A DNA stretch of 64,000 bases from Planctomycetes bacterium ADurb.Bin069 (GCA_002070955.1 MWEK01000004.1:1-64000); one strand, 5' to 3'; positions 56,001-64,000 are shown, counted from the stretch's first letter. Notes: generated by a model from the letters alone, not told the origin. Program-made: numbers and translations.

Positions 56001-56693
56001 GATCCCGGGATCTTGATCTACTGCAGCACCTGGGCCCACATCCCCCAGTGGGACGGCTACATCAACTGTTGGGGTATCGGGCACTACGGCATTGTCGCGC
56101 CGGACGTCATCGCCCGGCGGCGGGCCGCCGGAGATCGCATCCGCTGGACCACTGACGGCCAGATGTGCACGGATACGCCGTACTGCGCCATCGAACGGCT
56201 GCTGCCGGCATATTGCTTCCAATACGGCGCCGAAGCCTATGAATTCTGGGGCATCAATTGGCTGACCTACGATCCGTACAAGTGGGGCTGGCACAGCTAC
56301 ATCGCCCAGAGCGACACGCCGGAGAACTCCTATTTCGTGCGCTACCCGAACGGCGACGGGTTCCTCGCCTATCCCGGCGCGCCGATCGGCCATGACGGGC
56401 CGGTCGCCTCCATCCGCCTGGAACAGGTCCGCGAGGGCTGCGAGGACTACGAATACCTGTATCTGCTGCGCGCGCTGATTGAGGACGCGAAGACCGCCGG
56501 CCGGGACACGGCCGCGGCCGAGCAGGCCATGGCGCTGGCCGCCCGGCTCGTGACGATCCCGAACGAGGGCGGGCGCTACAGCACGCGCATCCTGCCCGAC
56601 CCCGACCTAGTCTTCACGGTCCGGCGGCACGTGGCGGAGGCGATCGAGCGGTTGAACGACGAGGCGCGGCGCTCCCGCGGCGCGCCGGATTGA
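53076..56693 (+). CDS. GH123-type (DUF4091) secreted multidomain glycosidase
   Basis: A 1205-residue protein with a modest signal peptide (MTPVICALVAVASPGAAPA). Two carbohydrate-binding-like jelly rolls (about 145-300, NGGFELGDGAEP; and about 455-620, NPSFEAGAELPDDW) precede a beta-domain. The C-terminal domain, about 800-1160, is GH123-like: LYISDEPFYSQPGII carries the D952-E953 pair expected for substrate-assisted hydrolysis, and LEQVREGCEDYEYLYLLR is the family's closing helix. The characterised relatives are beta-N-acetylgalactosaminidases, but many DUF4091 proteins are uncharacterised, so the substrate is inferred only. AGGAG lies about 11 bases before the ATG. It stands alone between ileS and a glycosyltransferase. 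Confidence 0.8.
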   Translation: MTPVICALVAVASPGAAPADRVPWHGDLCLSGGDLWHSRLSIQVHNDMPRPAKGDPVDLVIGRGPRQADLAGVRVEALRVCDDGGQEVLYNVVGPEGHELHAGPIAEGSRLVLPAQCAAGAAARYWAYFDNPSAWGVPDWLPAGLGVRNGGFELGDGAEPAQWRNDPMDARHRIAWVDEDPRSGRRCMKTMVDAGAPATWIATRQGNLRITGGARYVMRAWVKAHDVVGYAGWYIHVGNERNAMLLAPMLSGGDGSFGWKEVVTEFTAPMEADRADLGTVLRGTGTAWFDDVTLECLDPVRLSAAAGPRESLSVAERGADAPWFRDPAAGDAVWDYRFPVRVANFGDAPERAGLISVDLTGVFGRLRGEADRASLRTVVDDRAVRSYRLKNLLLIEGEAVPPRTVQTYYVYVAKMTKQDKGGADLPAAEAALTEPAAAGSRDYEALLASRRNLVRNPSFEAGAELPDDWLGGASADHPPAVAMSAVAPGLFGARCVRLRVPRDSRASWCGWRQDVSVEPGRSYLLAAWLRCEDLQGGLQLHAHYRNAAGELCAAAQMTGVGPAIAGTTDWTLFSGLFTMPEDIAHFQLHLTMNAGGTAWHDGVVLVAVTAGRIGPPQARASAVDRGVRVWAVNPVVKVFQEDVPPRGAEPARISLARNEYEPLQLAIRSDRRLEGVQVRVVPPRRADGATLSNPAIGVVGYVPIDYPTNYYNTKTPAWVRKYPATAPACDGWAGLWPDPLLPRDTFDLAARSTQPVWVTFRTTADTAPGDYTGAVSFVRGGEEVARAPLTVQVWDFALPRENHVGAIFDLRMNSRWNIPGKTPEEARRDFLKFMADRRVCADTIEPAPDIRYENGRVTADFTAFDRAARYALDELGMRHFYTPWYFYLFGWGFPPSAKFGEQPYDGDYPFAGVDRRKLRPQFKQAYQAVLKTYWDHLKARGWDKKCVLYISDEPFYSQPGIIEQMQALCAMIHEVDPGILIYCSTWAHIPQWDGYINCWGIGHYGIVAPDVIARRRAAGDRIRWTTDGQMCTDTPYCAIERLLPAYCFQYGAEAYEFWGINWLTYDPYKWGWHSYIAQSDTPENSYFVRYPNGDGFLAYPGAPIGHDGPVASIRLEQVREGCEDYEYLYLLRALIEDAKTAGRDTAAAEQAMALAARLVTIPNEGGRYSTRILPDPDLVFTVRRHVAEAIERLNDEARRSRGAPD

Positions 56694-56865
56694 TCCGCGG
56701 CCTCAGCGATCGTGAACCGTCCCTCCCGCGCGGGGACTCGTCGTCAGCCGGGCCGCGCCGCGCGCGGCGCGGCGTCGGGGACGAGCACGGGGGAGCTTCC
56801 CGGCGGCCCGGACCCTCGCGGCGCCGGGCTCCCCCGGGATGTTGCGCGAGTTCCCGCGGCGCTGT

Positions 56866-56894
56866 TTGACTGGCGAGGAGCATCCGATTATGAT
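56866..56894 (+). promoter_or_regulatory. Promoter of the small ORF-glycosyltransferase unit
   Basis: TTGACT (56866-56871), 17-base spacer, TATGAT (56889-56894). The best promoter in the last third of the window. Upstream of it, 56694-56865 is GC-rich with no gene seen. Confidence 0.65.
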
Positions 56895-56908
56895 CCCGGG
56901 TGACGACA

Positions 56909-57028
56909 ATGCCCACGAGAACTCCGATCGGGGGTGCTCAAAACGGGATTTCCGGACGGGTGATTCTGGCTGATCCTCAGGGTGCATTCGACCCGCGCGG
57001 TCTTTGGACGCGGTGCAAGCTTATATGA
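56909..57028 (+). CDS. 39-residue leader ORF coupled to the glycosyltransferase
   Basis: An ORF of 39 codons (MPTRTPIGGAQNGISGRV ...) starts about eight bases after the predicted transcription start, with GGGTGA nearby. Its TGA (57026-57028) overlaps the ATG of the glycosyltransferase by four bases (ATGA). No similarity is recognised. It may be a translated leader whose ribosomes reinitiate at the downstream gene, which has no SD of its own. It could also be a chance ORF. Confidence 0.4.
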   Translation: MPTRTPIGGAQNGISGRVILADPQGAFDPRGLWTRCKLI

Positions 57029-58140
57029 AAGAAACAGAGCCGTCGGGACTCAAAAACAGCACGATCTGTTTCTTCAACACCAACAAAGCGTGGGGCGGCG
57101 GAGAGAAGTGGCATTTCGAGAATGCCCGCGGCCTGCGGGACCGCGGCTACCGCGTGTGCGTTGTCGCCTATAAGGACGGACCCCTCCAGGCAAAAGCCCT
57201 TGAAGCCGGCATTTCCTCTTTCGGCTTGGCGCTGAACAATTTCTCGTTCCTCAATCCCCTCCATCTCAGACGAATCCGGCGGATCTTCTCGCAAACCGGG
57301 ACGGCTCTGGCGCTGTTCAACCTGGCGCGCGATATCAAGGCGGGCGGCCTGGCCGCGCGTCAGGCGGGCGTCAAGCGCCGGATCTACCGCCGGGGCAGTG
57401 CCATTCCGGTGAAGAACAGCTTTTTAAACCGGTATTTTTTCAAAACCGTGGTCACGGAGATCATCTCCAATTCCCACGAAACCGCGAGAACGCTCACCTG
57501 TCTCAACCCCGCGGCCGCGGAGAAGAAAATAACGGTGCTCTACAACGGGATCGACACCGGCCGGTTTTCCCCGTTGTATCGGCCGATCCGTCCGGACCGG
57601 CCGCTGGTTATCGGGAATGTCGGCCGCCTGTCGCCGCAGAAAGCGCAGCATCACCTCATTGAGCTCGCCGGTCTTCTGCGGGCCGGAAGGATTCCCTTCG
57701 TCATCCGGGTGGCGGGCGAGGGTGAACTGCGCGAAAACCTGGCGGCGGCGACCCGGGCCGAAAGCCTGCAGGAGCACCTTCGCTGGGAAGGTTTCGTCGC
57801 CGACATTCCGGCCTTCCTGAACAGCCTGGATGTCTTTGTCCTGACATCGCACTGGGAGGGGTTCGGCTACGTTCTGATCGAGGCCATGCTGTGCGGTCTG
57901 CCGGTCATTGCCTTCAACATCAGCAGCAACCCTGAAATCGTCGAGGATGGGAAGACGGGGTACCTGGTGCCGGCCTACGATGTTCCGGGCTTGGCCCGAT
58001 GCATTGAGCTTCTGCGCTCGGATCCCGCGCAGGCCAAGGAAATGGGCCTGAGGGGCAGAAAGAGGGCGCTTGAGCTTTTCGACTTCCAGAAATCCCTGGA
58101 CAGGCTTGAAGCTCTACTGAACGACACCGTGCCCGGGTGA
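57025..58140 (+). CDS. GT4-family glycosyltransferase (lower GC)
   Basis: A 371-residue GT-B glycosyltransferase. The ATG at 57025 is chosen; an in-frame TTG at 57004 would lengthen it by seven residues. NTNKAWGGGEKWHFENARGL opens the acceptor domain; LYNGIDTGRFSP, IGNVGRLSPQKAQHHLIELA, GEGELRENL and the EX7E motif SHWEGFGYVLIEAMLCGLPVI mark the donor side. Codon use is clearly less GC-rich than in its neighbours (for example FFKTVVTEIISNS around 57430-57470), which suggests transfer. No other cell-surface genes adjoin it. Probable acceptor: a lipid-linked glycan or lipopolysaccharide. Confidence 0.9.
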   Translation: MKETEPSGLKNSTICFFNTNKAWGGGEKWHFENARGLRDRGYRVCVVAYKDGPLQAKALEAGISSFGLALNNFSFLNPLHLRRIRRIFSQTGTALALFNLARDIKAGGLAARQAGVKRRIYRRGSAIPVKNSFLNRYFFKTVVTEIISNSHETARTLTCLNPAAAEKKITVLYNGIDTGRFSPLYRPIRPDRPLVIGNVGRLSPQKAQHHLIELAGLLRAGRIPFVIRVAGEGELRENLAAATRAESLQEHLRWEGFVADIPAFLNSLDVFVLTSHWEGFGYVLIEAMLCGLPVIAFNISSNPEIVEDGKTGYLVPAYDVPGLARCIELLRSDPAQAKEMGLRGRKRALELFDFQKSLDRLEALLNDTVPG

Positions 58141-58258
58141 TCCCGTGTCCGCGGGCGTCCGTTCGGCCCGCCGGAGGGCGGAGAGGGGCGCCGGGAGCGG
58201 GTGATCGCGGACGTGCCGCCGCCTCCCCGAACGCCGCCGGCAAAGGCGCGTTTCCCCC

Positions 58259-59227
58259 TCATGCGGCGCGTTCGACCCAGCCGTAGGCGGCCTTGGCGTT
58301 CTCGGCGAAGACCTTGCGCTCGGCGTCGCGGCCCCGGGCGCGAAAGTAGTCCGCGGCGAGCGTCTGCACGGTGGCAAGGGCCGCGAAATGTCCGCACACC
58401 GGCCAATTGCTGCCGTAAAGGAGGCGGTCGGGGCCGAAGCGGCGCCAGAGCGCATCAAGCACCGGGCGGTAGAAGGCCTGGTGCACGGGGAGTTCGCGCC
58501 CCTTGCGGCCCGTCGCCTCCACGAGCCCGGAGACCTTGACGAAGACGCGCGGGTGGCGGACGAGGGCCCCAAGCGCGGCCAGCCAGTCCTCGGGCGGGGC
58601 CTTGCCGTCGATGCGCACGCCGGCCAGGTGGTCGATGACGATGGCGAGTTCGGGCAGGCGCTCGGCCAAGAACTTCGCCTGCGCGAGGATCTCCGATCCG
58701 CCCACCAGATCGAGGGCGAGCCTCCGCTCCGCCAGAAGGGCGAGGTCCGCCAGGGCGGCCTTGTCCTCGATGCCGCGGGGCGGCTTCGGGTCGCGGATGC
58801 GCACGCCGCGGAAGAGCGGGTTCGCCGCGAAGCGCTCCAGGAGATCGGCGAAGACGTTCGTCCCCACGGGCAGGTTCCCGACGACGCCGACGATCAAAGG
58901 CTCCTCCGCGGCCAGATCCAGGATCCAGCGGTTGTCCTCCACCCAGGGGCTCGCCTCGACGACGACCACGCCCGCGACCTTGCGCGGCACGGGCTGGGCC
59001 CGGTAGTGTGCGGGCAGCGTCGTCTTGTAGAGCACGGCGTCCCGTTGGTCGGGCCACGGCACGCCCTGGGGACGCGCGGGATCGTAGAAGTGCGCGTGCG
59101 CGTCGACGATGGCAAGCGGCGGTTCCGCGCCGTCCTCCGCGACGCCGCGCGCGGGCGCGGCGCACGAACCCAGGGCGGCGCAGGCCGCGCCTCCCGCCAT
59201 GGAAGCGAGGAAATTGCGCCGGTTCAT
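58259..59227 (-). CDS. Tat-exported amidohydrolase (L-fuconolactonase-like)
   Basis: A 322-residue TIM-barrel hydrolase. GAGGAGG precedes the ATG at 59227, and a twin-arginine signal opens it (MNRRNFLASMAGGAACAALGSC, possibly with a lipobox). The amidohydrolase-2 core starts IVDAHAHFYDP, then PWPDQRDAVLYKTTLPAHY, FRGVRIRDPK, IVIDHLAGVRIDG and LLYGSNWPVCGH. These fit sugar lactonases such as L-fuconolactonase or rhamnonolactonase, which open aldonolactones after sugar oxidation. Its start overlaps the stop of the DUF4380 gene by four bases, so the two are co-expressed. An exported lactonase would pair well with the exported Gfo/Idh dehydrogenases in this window. Confidence 0.82.
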   Translation of the reverse strand: MNRRNFLASMAGGAACAALGSCAAPARGVAEDGAEPPLAIVDAHAHFYDPARPQGVPWPDQRDAVLYKTTLPAHYRAQPVPRKVAGVVVVEASPWVEDNRWILDLAAEEPLIVGVVGNLPVGTNVFADLLERFAANPLFRGVRIRDPKPPRGIEDKAALADLALLAERRLALDLVGGSEILAQAKFLAERLPELAIVIDHLAGVRIDGKAPPEDWLAALGALVRHPRVFVKVSGLVEATGRKGRELPVHQAFYRPVLDALWRRFGPDRLLYGSNWPVCGHFAALATVQTLAADYFRARGRDAERKVFAENAKAAYGWVERAA

Positions 59228-60450
59228 GGCCCCTCCTCGGCGGCCGCGGCCTTCGGCGCCGGCGGCGCGATGGGAATCTCCTGCACCGTCTGGCCGTAGG
59301 CATCCTCCATGACGAAAAGCAGCACCGGCGCCGGCGCGGATCCGGCCGCAACGGCGCCGGCGGCCAGATCGAGGAGTTCCCCGGCGCGGACCGAGCGAAG
59401 CGGGGCGCCCGCAAGGAAAAGCCGCCCGTCGCGGAAGAACACGAGCTTTCCCGCCAGCGCGCCGCCCGACCAGGCGGGCGGCTCGAAAATCGCGGTGTTC
59501 TCGGTGACGTAATAGACGGGGCCCGCGCCCCGCCCCAAGTGAAGGCGCGTCGCGAAGGCGTACTTCGAGCCGGGCGCCAGCGTGATGTAGGGCGACGAGA
59601 CCTCGCTCTCGAGGCGCGGGGGCTCGCCCGCGGCGCCGTCCGGTCCGACGGCTTCGCAAGGGCGTGTCGTGAACGCGACGCTGGCGCCATCGGGATACTC
59701 CGCGCCGGGCTGAGCCGGGAACGTGTGGGCGTAGAGGTATCCGGCGGCGTCATCCGTCACGGCAAGCCACTCGGCTGCCACATCGAGGGCGGCTTTGGCC
59801 GTCTCGCGCCCGCACTCCAGGCGGAAGAGCCTCCCGCCGGGACTGGCGATGGTGGTGAAATGCGGGTTGTCCTCGGGCCCGAGCAGTACCCGATAGCCCT
59901 GTGGATAGCGGGTGTGCCGGTAGACGGGGGCCCAAGCGCGCAGCTCGGGGCCGCCGCCGTGCCGCGTGACCTGGCGGATTCCGGACCGGACGGGCCGGCC
60001 GGCGATGTTGTCCATCGCCGCGACGAGATCGACCGAGGTCCTTCGCGGTCTGAGTCTGATCTCCCGGGAGAGGCGGATTCCGGCCGCGGGATCCTCCGGG
60101 CTCGTGAGCCGGACGGCGGCTTCCCCGGAGTGGTTCGCGAGGATCTGAAGGTCCCAGGCGGCGCGGCCGGCGCCGGTTTCCGGCCCGCGCGGATCGGCCG
60201 GCGCCGGCCGGAGCTCGTCGCCGCCGCAGTCGGCCGGGCCCCCGCCGGCAAGATCGCGGTCGCCCCGCAGATAATCGTGGCCGTCGAACCTGAGCTGGAC
60301 GATGCGTCCGCCGCGCCGCGGCGCGACGACGACGGCGATTCTGCCGTTGGTCAGCTCGACGCATCGCTCGCCGTTGTAGGCCATATCGCGCACGGCGCAG
60401 CGGTCGGCGCCGCAGCCCGCAAGAAGCGCGCAGACCAACGTCGCTCGCAT
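59224..60450 (-). CDS. DUF4380 exported lipoprotein-like protein
   Basis: A 408-residue protein. The ATG at 60450 has CGGAGGTG upstream and begins a short lipoprotein signal (MRATLVCALLAGC). The DUF4380 hallmark is clear: NGRIAVVVAPRRGGRIVQLRFDGHDYL, followed by GGDELRPAPAD. The fold is a galactose-mutarotase-like beta-supersandwich that probably binds a sugar; function is not established. The family is frequent in Planctomycetes, Verrucomicrobia and Bacteroidetes, often with polysaccharide degradation genes. It overlaps the amidohydrolase start by four bases (ATGA), a tight pairing that suggests a shared pathway. Confidence 0.82.
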   Translation of the reverse strand: MRATLVCALLAGCGADRCAVRDMAYNGERCVELTNGRIAVVVAPRRGGRIVQLRFDGHDYLRGDRDLAGGGPADCGGDELRPAPADPRGPETGAGRAAWDLQILANHSGEAAVRLTSPEDPAAGIRLSREIRLRPRRTSVDLVAAMDNIAGRPVRSGIRQVTRHGGGPELRAWAPVYRHTRYPQGYRVLLGPEDNPHFTTIASPGGRLFRLECGRETAKAALDVAAEWLAVTDDAAGYLYAHTFPAQPGAEYPDGASVAFTTRPCEAVGPDGAAGEPPRLESEVSSPYITLAPGSKYAFATRLHLGRGAGPVYYVTENTAIFEPPAWSGGALAGKLVFFRDGRLFLAGAPLRSVRAGELLDLAAGAVAAGSAPAPVLLFVMEDAYGQTVQEIPIAPPAPKAAAAEEGP

Positions 60451-60602
60451 TTCACCTCCGTGGATGGGAAACCGCTCCGGAAGATCGTACCCCGAGGGAA
60501 CCCGGTTCTCCAGGGAAATCACGGCCGCCGGCGGACGGGGCGGCGTGGCGCGAGCCCCCTCCGGCCGGTACACTCGGAGGATAGAGAAGACACGAGGACG
60601 CC

Positions 60603-63600
60603 ATGAGTTCGACTCGACGGCAGACTGGGCTCGGCATCGCTTCCGCGGGGCGGCGGCGCGGCATCGTGTGCGCCGCCGTCGCCGCGTGGTGCGCCGCGGC
60701 GTCGGCCGACGTGGTCGTGAGCGAGATCATGTACCACGACGCCGATCCCTCCCATGACTTGGAATTCGTCGAGATCCACAACAGCGCCGCGACGCCGGTC
60801 GTCCTGAGCGGGTGGACGATCCGCGGCGGCATCAACTTCGGCTTCCCCGAGGGCGCCGTCCTCGAAGGCGGCGCCTACGCGGTCATCGCCCACGATCCGG
60901 AGGATCTCGCCGCCTGCTACGGCGTCGAGGCGATCGGCCGCTTTTCAGGCCGGCTCGGCAACGGCGGAGATGCCTTCGAGCTGCGGGACCACCGCGGGCG
61001 CACGGTGACGAGCGTCGCCTACAGCGACGGGTGGCCGTGGCCGGTTCTGGCGGATGGCGGCGGACCGTCGCTGGAACGCGTCGATTTCCGCCTGGCGGCG
61101 GCGGACGACCCCGCGGCGTGGATGCACGCCGACAACGGGGAGGACTGGCGTTTGGTGGAACGCGTCGGCCACGCCACCGCGACGACCTACGTCTTCTGGC
61201 TCGACGCCGCGGGGACGTGCATGATCGACGACGTGCGCGTCACCCCCATCGACAATCCGGCGAAGGATCTGGTCCGAAACGGCGCGTTCGATACCGATGC
61301 GTCGACGTGGGTCTTCACGGGCACGCACTCCAGGTCCGGTTGGACCGGCGAGGACGGCCGCGCCGCGCCGGGGTGTCTTCAGATCGTCGCGACGAACACG
61401 GGGTCCGAAGGCGCGGGCGCGCGTTTCACGCTGGCCTCGAACCCCACGCCGTGGGGCCTGTACCGCGTGTCGTACTACGTCAAGTGGGTGGGCGGCGGCC
61501 GCTCGCTCCGCAGCCAGTTCGTGGGCGGCGGCGCGCCGGCCCATGTGTCGCTCTTGGGGTGCGGCACGCCCGGCCGCGCCAACAGCCGCGCGTACGCGGT
61601 CAGGCCGCCGGTGGTGCGGGCGCGGACGATCGCGCCCGAGCTGCCCCGCGCCGGCGACGCCGTCGTCGTGACGGCGCGGATCGAGAGCGAGGCTCTGCCC
61701 TCGGAGGTGGTCCTCACCTATCGCGTCAACTTCGGGACGGCCGTCGATCTGCCCATGACGCCGGCGGGCGCCGGCCTGTGGTCCGCCGTGGTGCCCGCGC
61801 AGGCCGCCAACGCCCTGGTGCGTTACGCCATCGCCGTCGCCACGCCCGAGGGACGGTTCACGTTTCCGCCCCCCGACGACCCGACGAACTACTTCGGCTT
61901 CATCGTCCAAGCGGCGGGCCAGGACCCCCTCATGCCCTGCGCGTGGCTTTTCATCGCGCCGGCCGACTTCGCGCGCCTCAACGGGAACCCCTCCTCCGAC
62001 TTCTACGTGCCCGCCGCGATCGCCATGGACGGCGAGGTCTACGACAACGTGCGCATCCGCTATCGCGGCGGTTCGGTGCGCAGCCACCCCAAGAAGTTCT
62101 ACAAGCTCAAGTTCAACCGCGGCCGGCGCTGGAACGGGCAGCGGACGATCAACCTCAACGCCGAGTATCCGGACTACTCGCGCATTCGCACGCACATCGC
62201 CCACACGCTGTTCGCCGAGGCCGGCGTGCTGGCCTCCATGTCCGATTTTTACCGCCTCTATTTGAACGGCTCGTACCAAGGGGTCTACCTCGCCGTGGAG
62301 GATCCCGAGGAGCCTTATCTCGCCCGCCAGGGCCGCGACGACGGCGGCAACCTCTACAAATGTTATTCCACCGACGAGATGAAGGGCTCCGTGGCCGAGT
62401 TCTATTCTTACGCGATCTACCGCAAGCAGAGCAACCAGGAGGGCGACCGCGACGACCTGATCGAGTTCATTACGAGCATGAACCAACTGCCTCAGAGCCG
62501 CCTCGAGGCCTACATCGAGGATCATGTGGAGGTCGACCGCGCGCTGGCCTATATCGCCATGAACTCGGTGCTCGGGAACCGCGACTGGGGCCACAAGAAC
62601 CACTACCTGTTCCACGACCTGAAGACGGGCAAGTGGGAGTTCGCGGTTTGGGATGTGGATCTCGTGATGGGCAAGGACTGGGATCCCAACTGCACGGGAG
62701 TCGGCGGCGCGCCCTGCGGCGGCGTCTTCTGCCACCAAGGGGGCTACATGCACGATATCGTCGGGGCGGGGGCGTTCCTCCTGGTGGCCGGGTTCATCAT
62801 CTCCGTTCCGAAGTTCAGCGCCCGCTACCAGGAGATCCTGGGGAACCTCCTCCAGGAGCTCTTCCCCTCCCAGCGCATGCTCCCCTGGATCGATGCCCTG
62901 TACTCGTACCTGGGGCCCGGCGTCGTCGAGGAGATCACGAAGTTCAGAACTCATTGGTGCCAGATGACCGAGACCCAATACTGGGGGCAGCAAGAGGCGC
63001 TCAAGCGTTGGGTGCCGCTGCGCACCGCCTATATCTCCTCCCAGATCGCGACGCCCGTGAGCGACGTGGCCTGCGCGGCGGGCCCCGCGAACTCCATCGC
63101 GGTGACGTGGACGCCCGCGGCCGGCTACAGCCGCATCAGAGTGCTCGTCGACGGCAAGATTACGGCCACGCTGGGCGGCGCCGCGTCGAGCTTCATGACG
63201 GCGCCGCTCAAGCGGGGCGCCCACGAGATCTGCGTCATCGGCGTGAACACGATGGGCAGGCAGAGCGCGCCGCGCTGCTGCGGCCTGACGCTGGATGGGC
63301 TCGCGCCGCCGGCGAAGCTCGCCGCCGCGCTCGCCGGCGCCGAAGGACGGCCGGCGTTGCGCGTGACCTGGGAGAACGCGGATGCCTACGCCGCCGTCAA
63401 CGTCTATCTCGACCGGGGCGACGGCTTCGTCCCGGCCGCGACCGCGGAGGGCGATGCCACCGAGGCGCTCCTGGAGCTGGGCGATGCCGCGGGGTTGACG
63501 GAGGTCGCCATCGGAGTGGAAGGCGTCGGCGACGGCGCCACGAGCGCCATGACCAGTCTTGTCGCGCCGGTGGAGGGCCCGCCGGTCAACGTCGTCGTCT

Positions 63601-64000
63601 GTCTGCGCGAGGGCGGCGGGCGCGGCGTGCGCATCTTCTACGACCCCGGGGAGATCCCCGGCGGCGCCTGGGACGCCATCGAGGTTCTCGCGAACGGCGC
63701 GCCCGTGGCCCGGTTCGATCCCGCGCAGTCGCCCCAGTCCTTCGTCTTCGAAGCGGACGGGAGCCTGGCGGGGCGCGTCATCTTCGCGCTGCGCGGCGCC
63801 TGGCGGGGGATCGTCTCGGCCGCGGGCGCCGAGTGCGAAATCGACCTGGGCGGCGGCGCGCTTTTCATCCGCGGCGATGTGAACCGCGACGGCGTCGTCA
63901 ACGTGAGCGATGCGGTGCGGCTTCTGCGCCAACTCTTTACGCAGGCGCCGCTTACCTGCGCCGACGCCGCCGACGTGAACGATGATGGGCGGCTGGATCT
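60603..64000 (+). CDS. Secreted LTD-CotH-dockerin protein, C-terminally truncated by the window
   Basis: An open frame of at least 1132 codons running off the right edge. The ATG at 60603 follows GAGG and starts a signal peptide (IVCAAVAAWCAAASA). Residues about 37-130 are a lamin-tail (LTD) domain (VVVSEIMYHDADPSHDLEFVEIHN). A CotH domain occupies about 480-765: VRIRYRGGSVRSHPKKFYKLKFN, RTINLNAEYPDYSRIRTHIAHTLF, YRLYLNGSYQGVYLAVEDPEEPYL, WDVDLVMGKDW. CotH is an atypical protein kinase in spore coats; planctomycete-type versions are secreted and unstudied. Fibronectin-like domains follow, then a dockerin loop from about 1090 (RGDVNRDGVVNVSDAV) cut in its second repeat. The D-x-D-type GKDWD motif suggests kinase activity may be retained. 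Confidence 0.85.
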   Translation, partial: MSSTRRQTGLGIASAGRRRGIVCAAVAAWCAAASADVVVSEIMYHDADPSHDLEFVEIHNSAATPVVLSGWTIRGGINFGFPEGAVLEGGAYAVIAHDPEDLAACYGVEAIGRFSGRLGNGGDAFELRDHRGRTVTSVAYSDGWPWPVLADGGGPSLERVDFRLAAADDPAAWMHADNGEDWRLVERVGHATATTYVFWLDAAGTCMIDDVRVTPIDNPAKDLVRNGAFDTDASTWVFTGTHSRSGWTGEDGRAAPGCLQIVATNTGSEGAGARFTLASNPTPWGLYRVSYYVKWVGGGRSLRSQFVGGGAPAHVSLLGCGTPGRANSRAYAVRPPVVRARTIAPELPRAGDAVVVTARIESEALPSEVVLTYRVNFGTAVDLPMTPAGAGLWSAVVPAQAANALVRYAIAVATPEGRFTFPPPDDPTNYFGFIVQAAGQDPLMPCAWLFIAPADFARLNGNPSSDFYVPAAIAMDGEVYDNVRIRYRGGSVRSHPKKFYKLKFNRGRRWNGQRTINLNAEYPDYSRIRTHIAHTLFAEAGVLASMSDFYRLYLNGSYQGVYLAVEDPEEPYLARQGRDDGGNLYKCYSTDEMKGSVAEFYSYAIYRKQSNQEGDRDDLIEFITSMNQLPQSRLEAYIEDHVEVDRALAYIAMNSVLGNRDWGHKNHYLFHDLKTGKWEFAVWDVDLVMGKDWDPNCTGVGGAPCGGVFCHQGGYMHDIVGAGAFLLVAGFIISVPKFSARYQEILGNLLQELFPSQRMLPWIDALYSYLGPGVVEEITKFRTHWCQMTETQYWGQQEALKRWVPLRTAYISSQIATPVSDVACAAGPANSIAVTWTPAAGYSRIRVLVDGKITATLGGAASSFMTAPLKRGAHEICVIGVNTMGRQSAPRCCGLTLDGLAPPAKLAAALAGAEGRPALRVTWENADAYAAVNVYLDRGDGFVPAATAEGDATEALLELGDAAGLTEVAIGVEGVGDGATSAMTSLVAPVEGPPVNVVVCLREGGGRGVRIFYDPGEIPGGAWDAIEVLANGAPVARFDPAQSPQSFVFEADGSLAGRVIFALRGAWRGIVSAAGAECEIDLGGGALFIRGDVNRDGVVNVSDAVRLLRQLFTQAPLTCADAADVNDDGRLD

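Noticed and set aside
57004..57024. TTG start for the glycosyltransferase
   Set aside because: No SD, and the ATG at 57025 overlaps the leader ORF stop in a coupling arrangement.
60812..63985. A 1057-codon plus-strand frame inside the CotH gene, and a similar minus-strand one
   Set aside because: Both are low-complexity Arg/Gly/Pro/Ala translations of the LTD-CotH-dockerin gene in other frames.

Overview
The window is a GC-rich bacterial chromosome segment with no rRNA, tRNA or CRISPR array that I can see. The gene set suggests an uncultured heterotroph of the Planctomycetota or a related PVC-type lineage. It has Tat-exported Gfo/Idh dehydrogenases, a secreted NPCBM/HZS-alpha/CXXCH protein, planctomycete-style dockerin tails, a DUF4380 protein, GH2, GH43 and GH123 glycosidases, and a McsA-McsB-ClpC operon without ctsR. 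This placement is inference from families, not from a marker-gene tree.

Layout. Positions 1-1.3 kb hold the 5' part of an insertion sequence (transposase cut by the left edge, plus a small overlapping accessory ORF). From 1.6 to 7.7 kb is a sugar-use block: GH2 glycosidase, a Tat-exported L-fucose/arabinose isomerase-like protein, and L-arabinose isomerase AraA with its catalytic residues intact. From 7.9 to 14.6 kb is a complete tripartite RND efflux operon behind a TetR regulator whose promoter spacer is filled by a perfect palindrome. From 14.7 to 25.3 kb come two Tat Gfo/Idh proteins, a GH43-like protein, a DUF1566 lipoprotein flanked by inverted copies of a ~51 bp repeat, a POT peptide transporter and the 1105-residue NPCBM/HZS-alpha/CXXCH protein. 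From 25.3 to 28.6 kb: MgtC, a STAS anti-anti-sigma factor, a phosphodiesterase and a ThiD-ThiN fusion.

From 34.3 down to 28.6 kb on the minus strand runs nusA-infB-rbfA-nadE, preceded by a structured leader that ends in a terminator-like hairpin two bases before the nusA start. Divergently, 34.8-42.7 kb encodes mcsA-mcsB-clpC, then a full-length valyl-tRNA synthetase look-alike without HIGH or KMSKS motifs, then a TPR protein. From 42.7 to 47.9 kb: a PAS-GGDEF-EAL protein and two exopolysaccharide glycosyltransferase genes. From 48 to 64 kb: a dockerin protein, ileS (eukaryotic-like type 2), a GH123-type enzyme, a lower-GC glycosyltransferase behind a coupled small ORF, a lactonase-like amidohydrolase/DUF4380 pair, and a large LTD-CotH-dockerin protein cut by the right edge.

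Promoters are unusually legible: many genes have a TTGACA-like box, a 16-18 bp spacer and a TAnnnT box. Long open frames antisense to real genes are abundant because of the high GC content and were excluded. The most novel candidate is the synthetase-like pseudoenzyme in the clpC operon (38973-41243).
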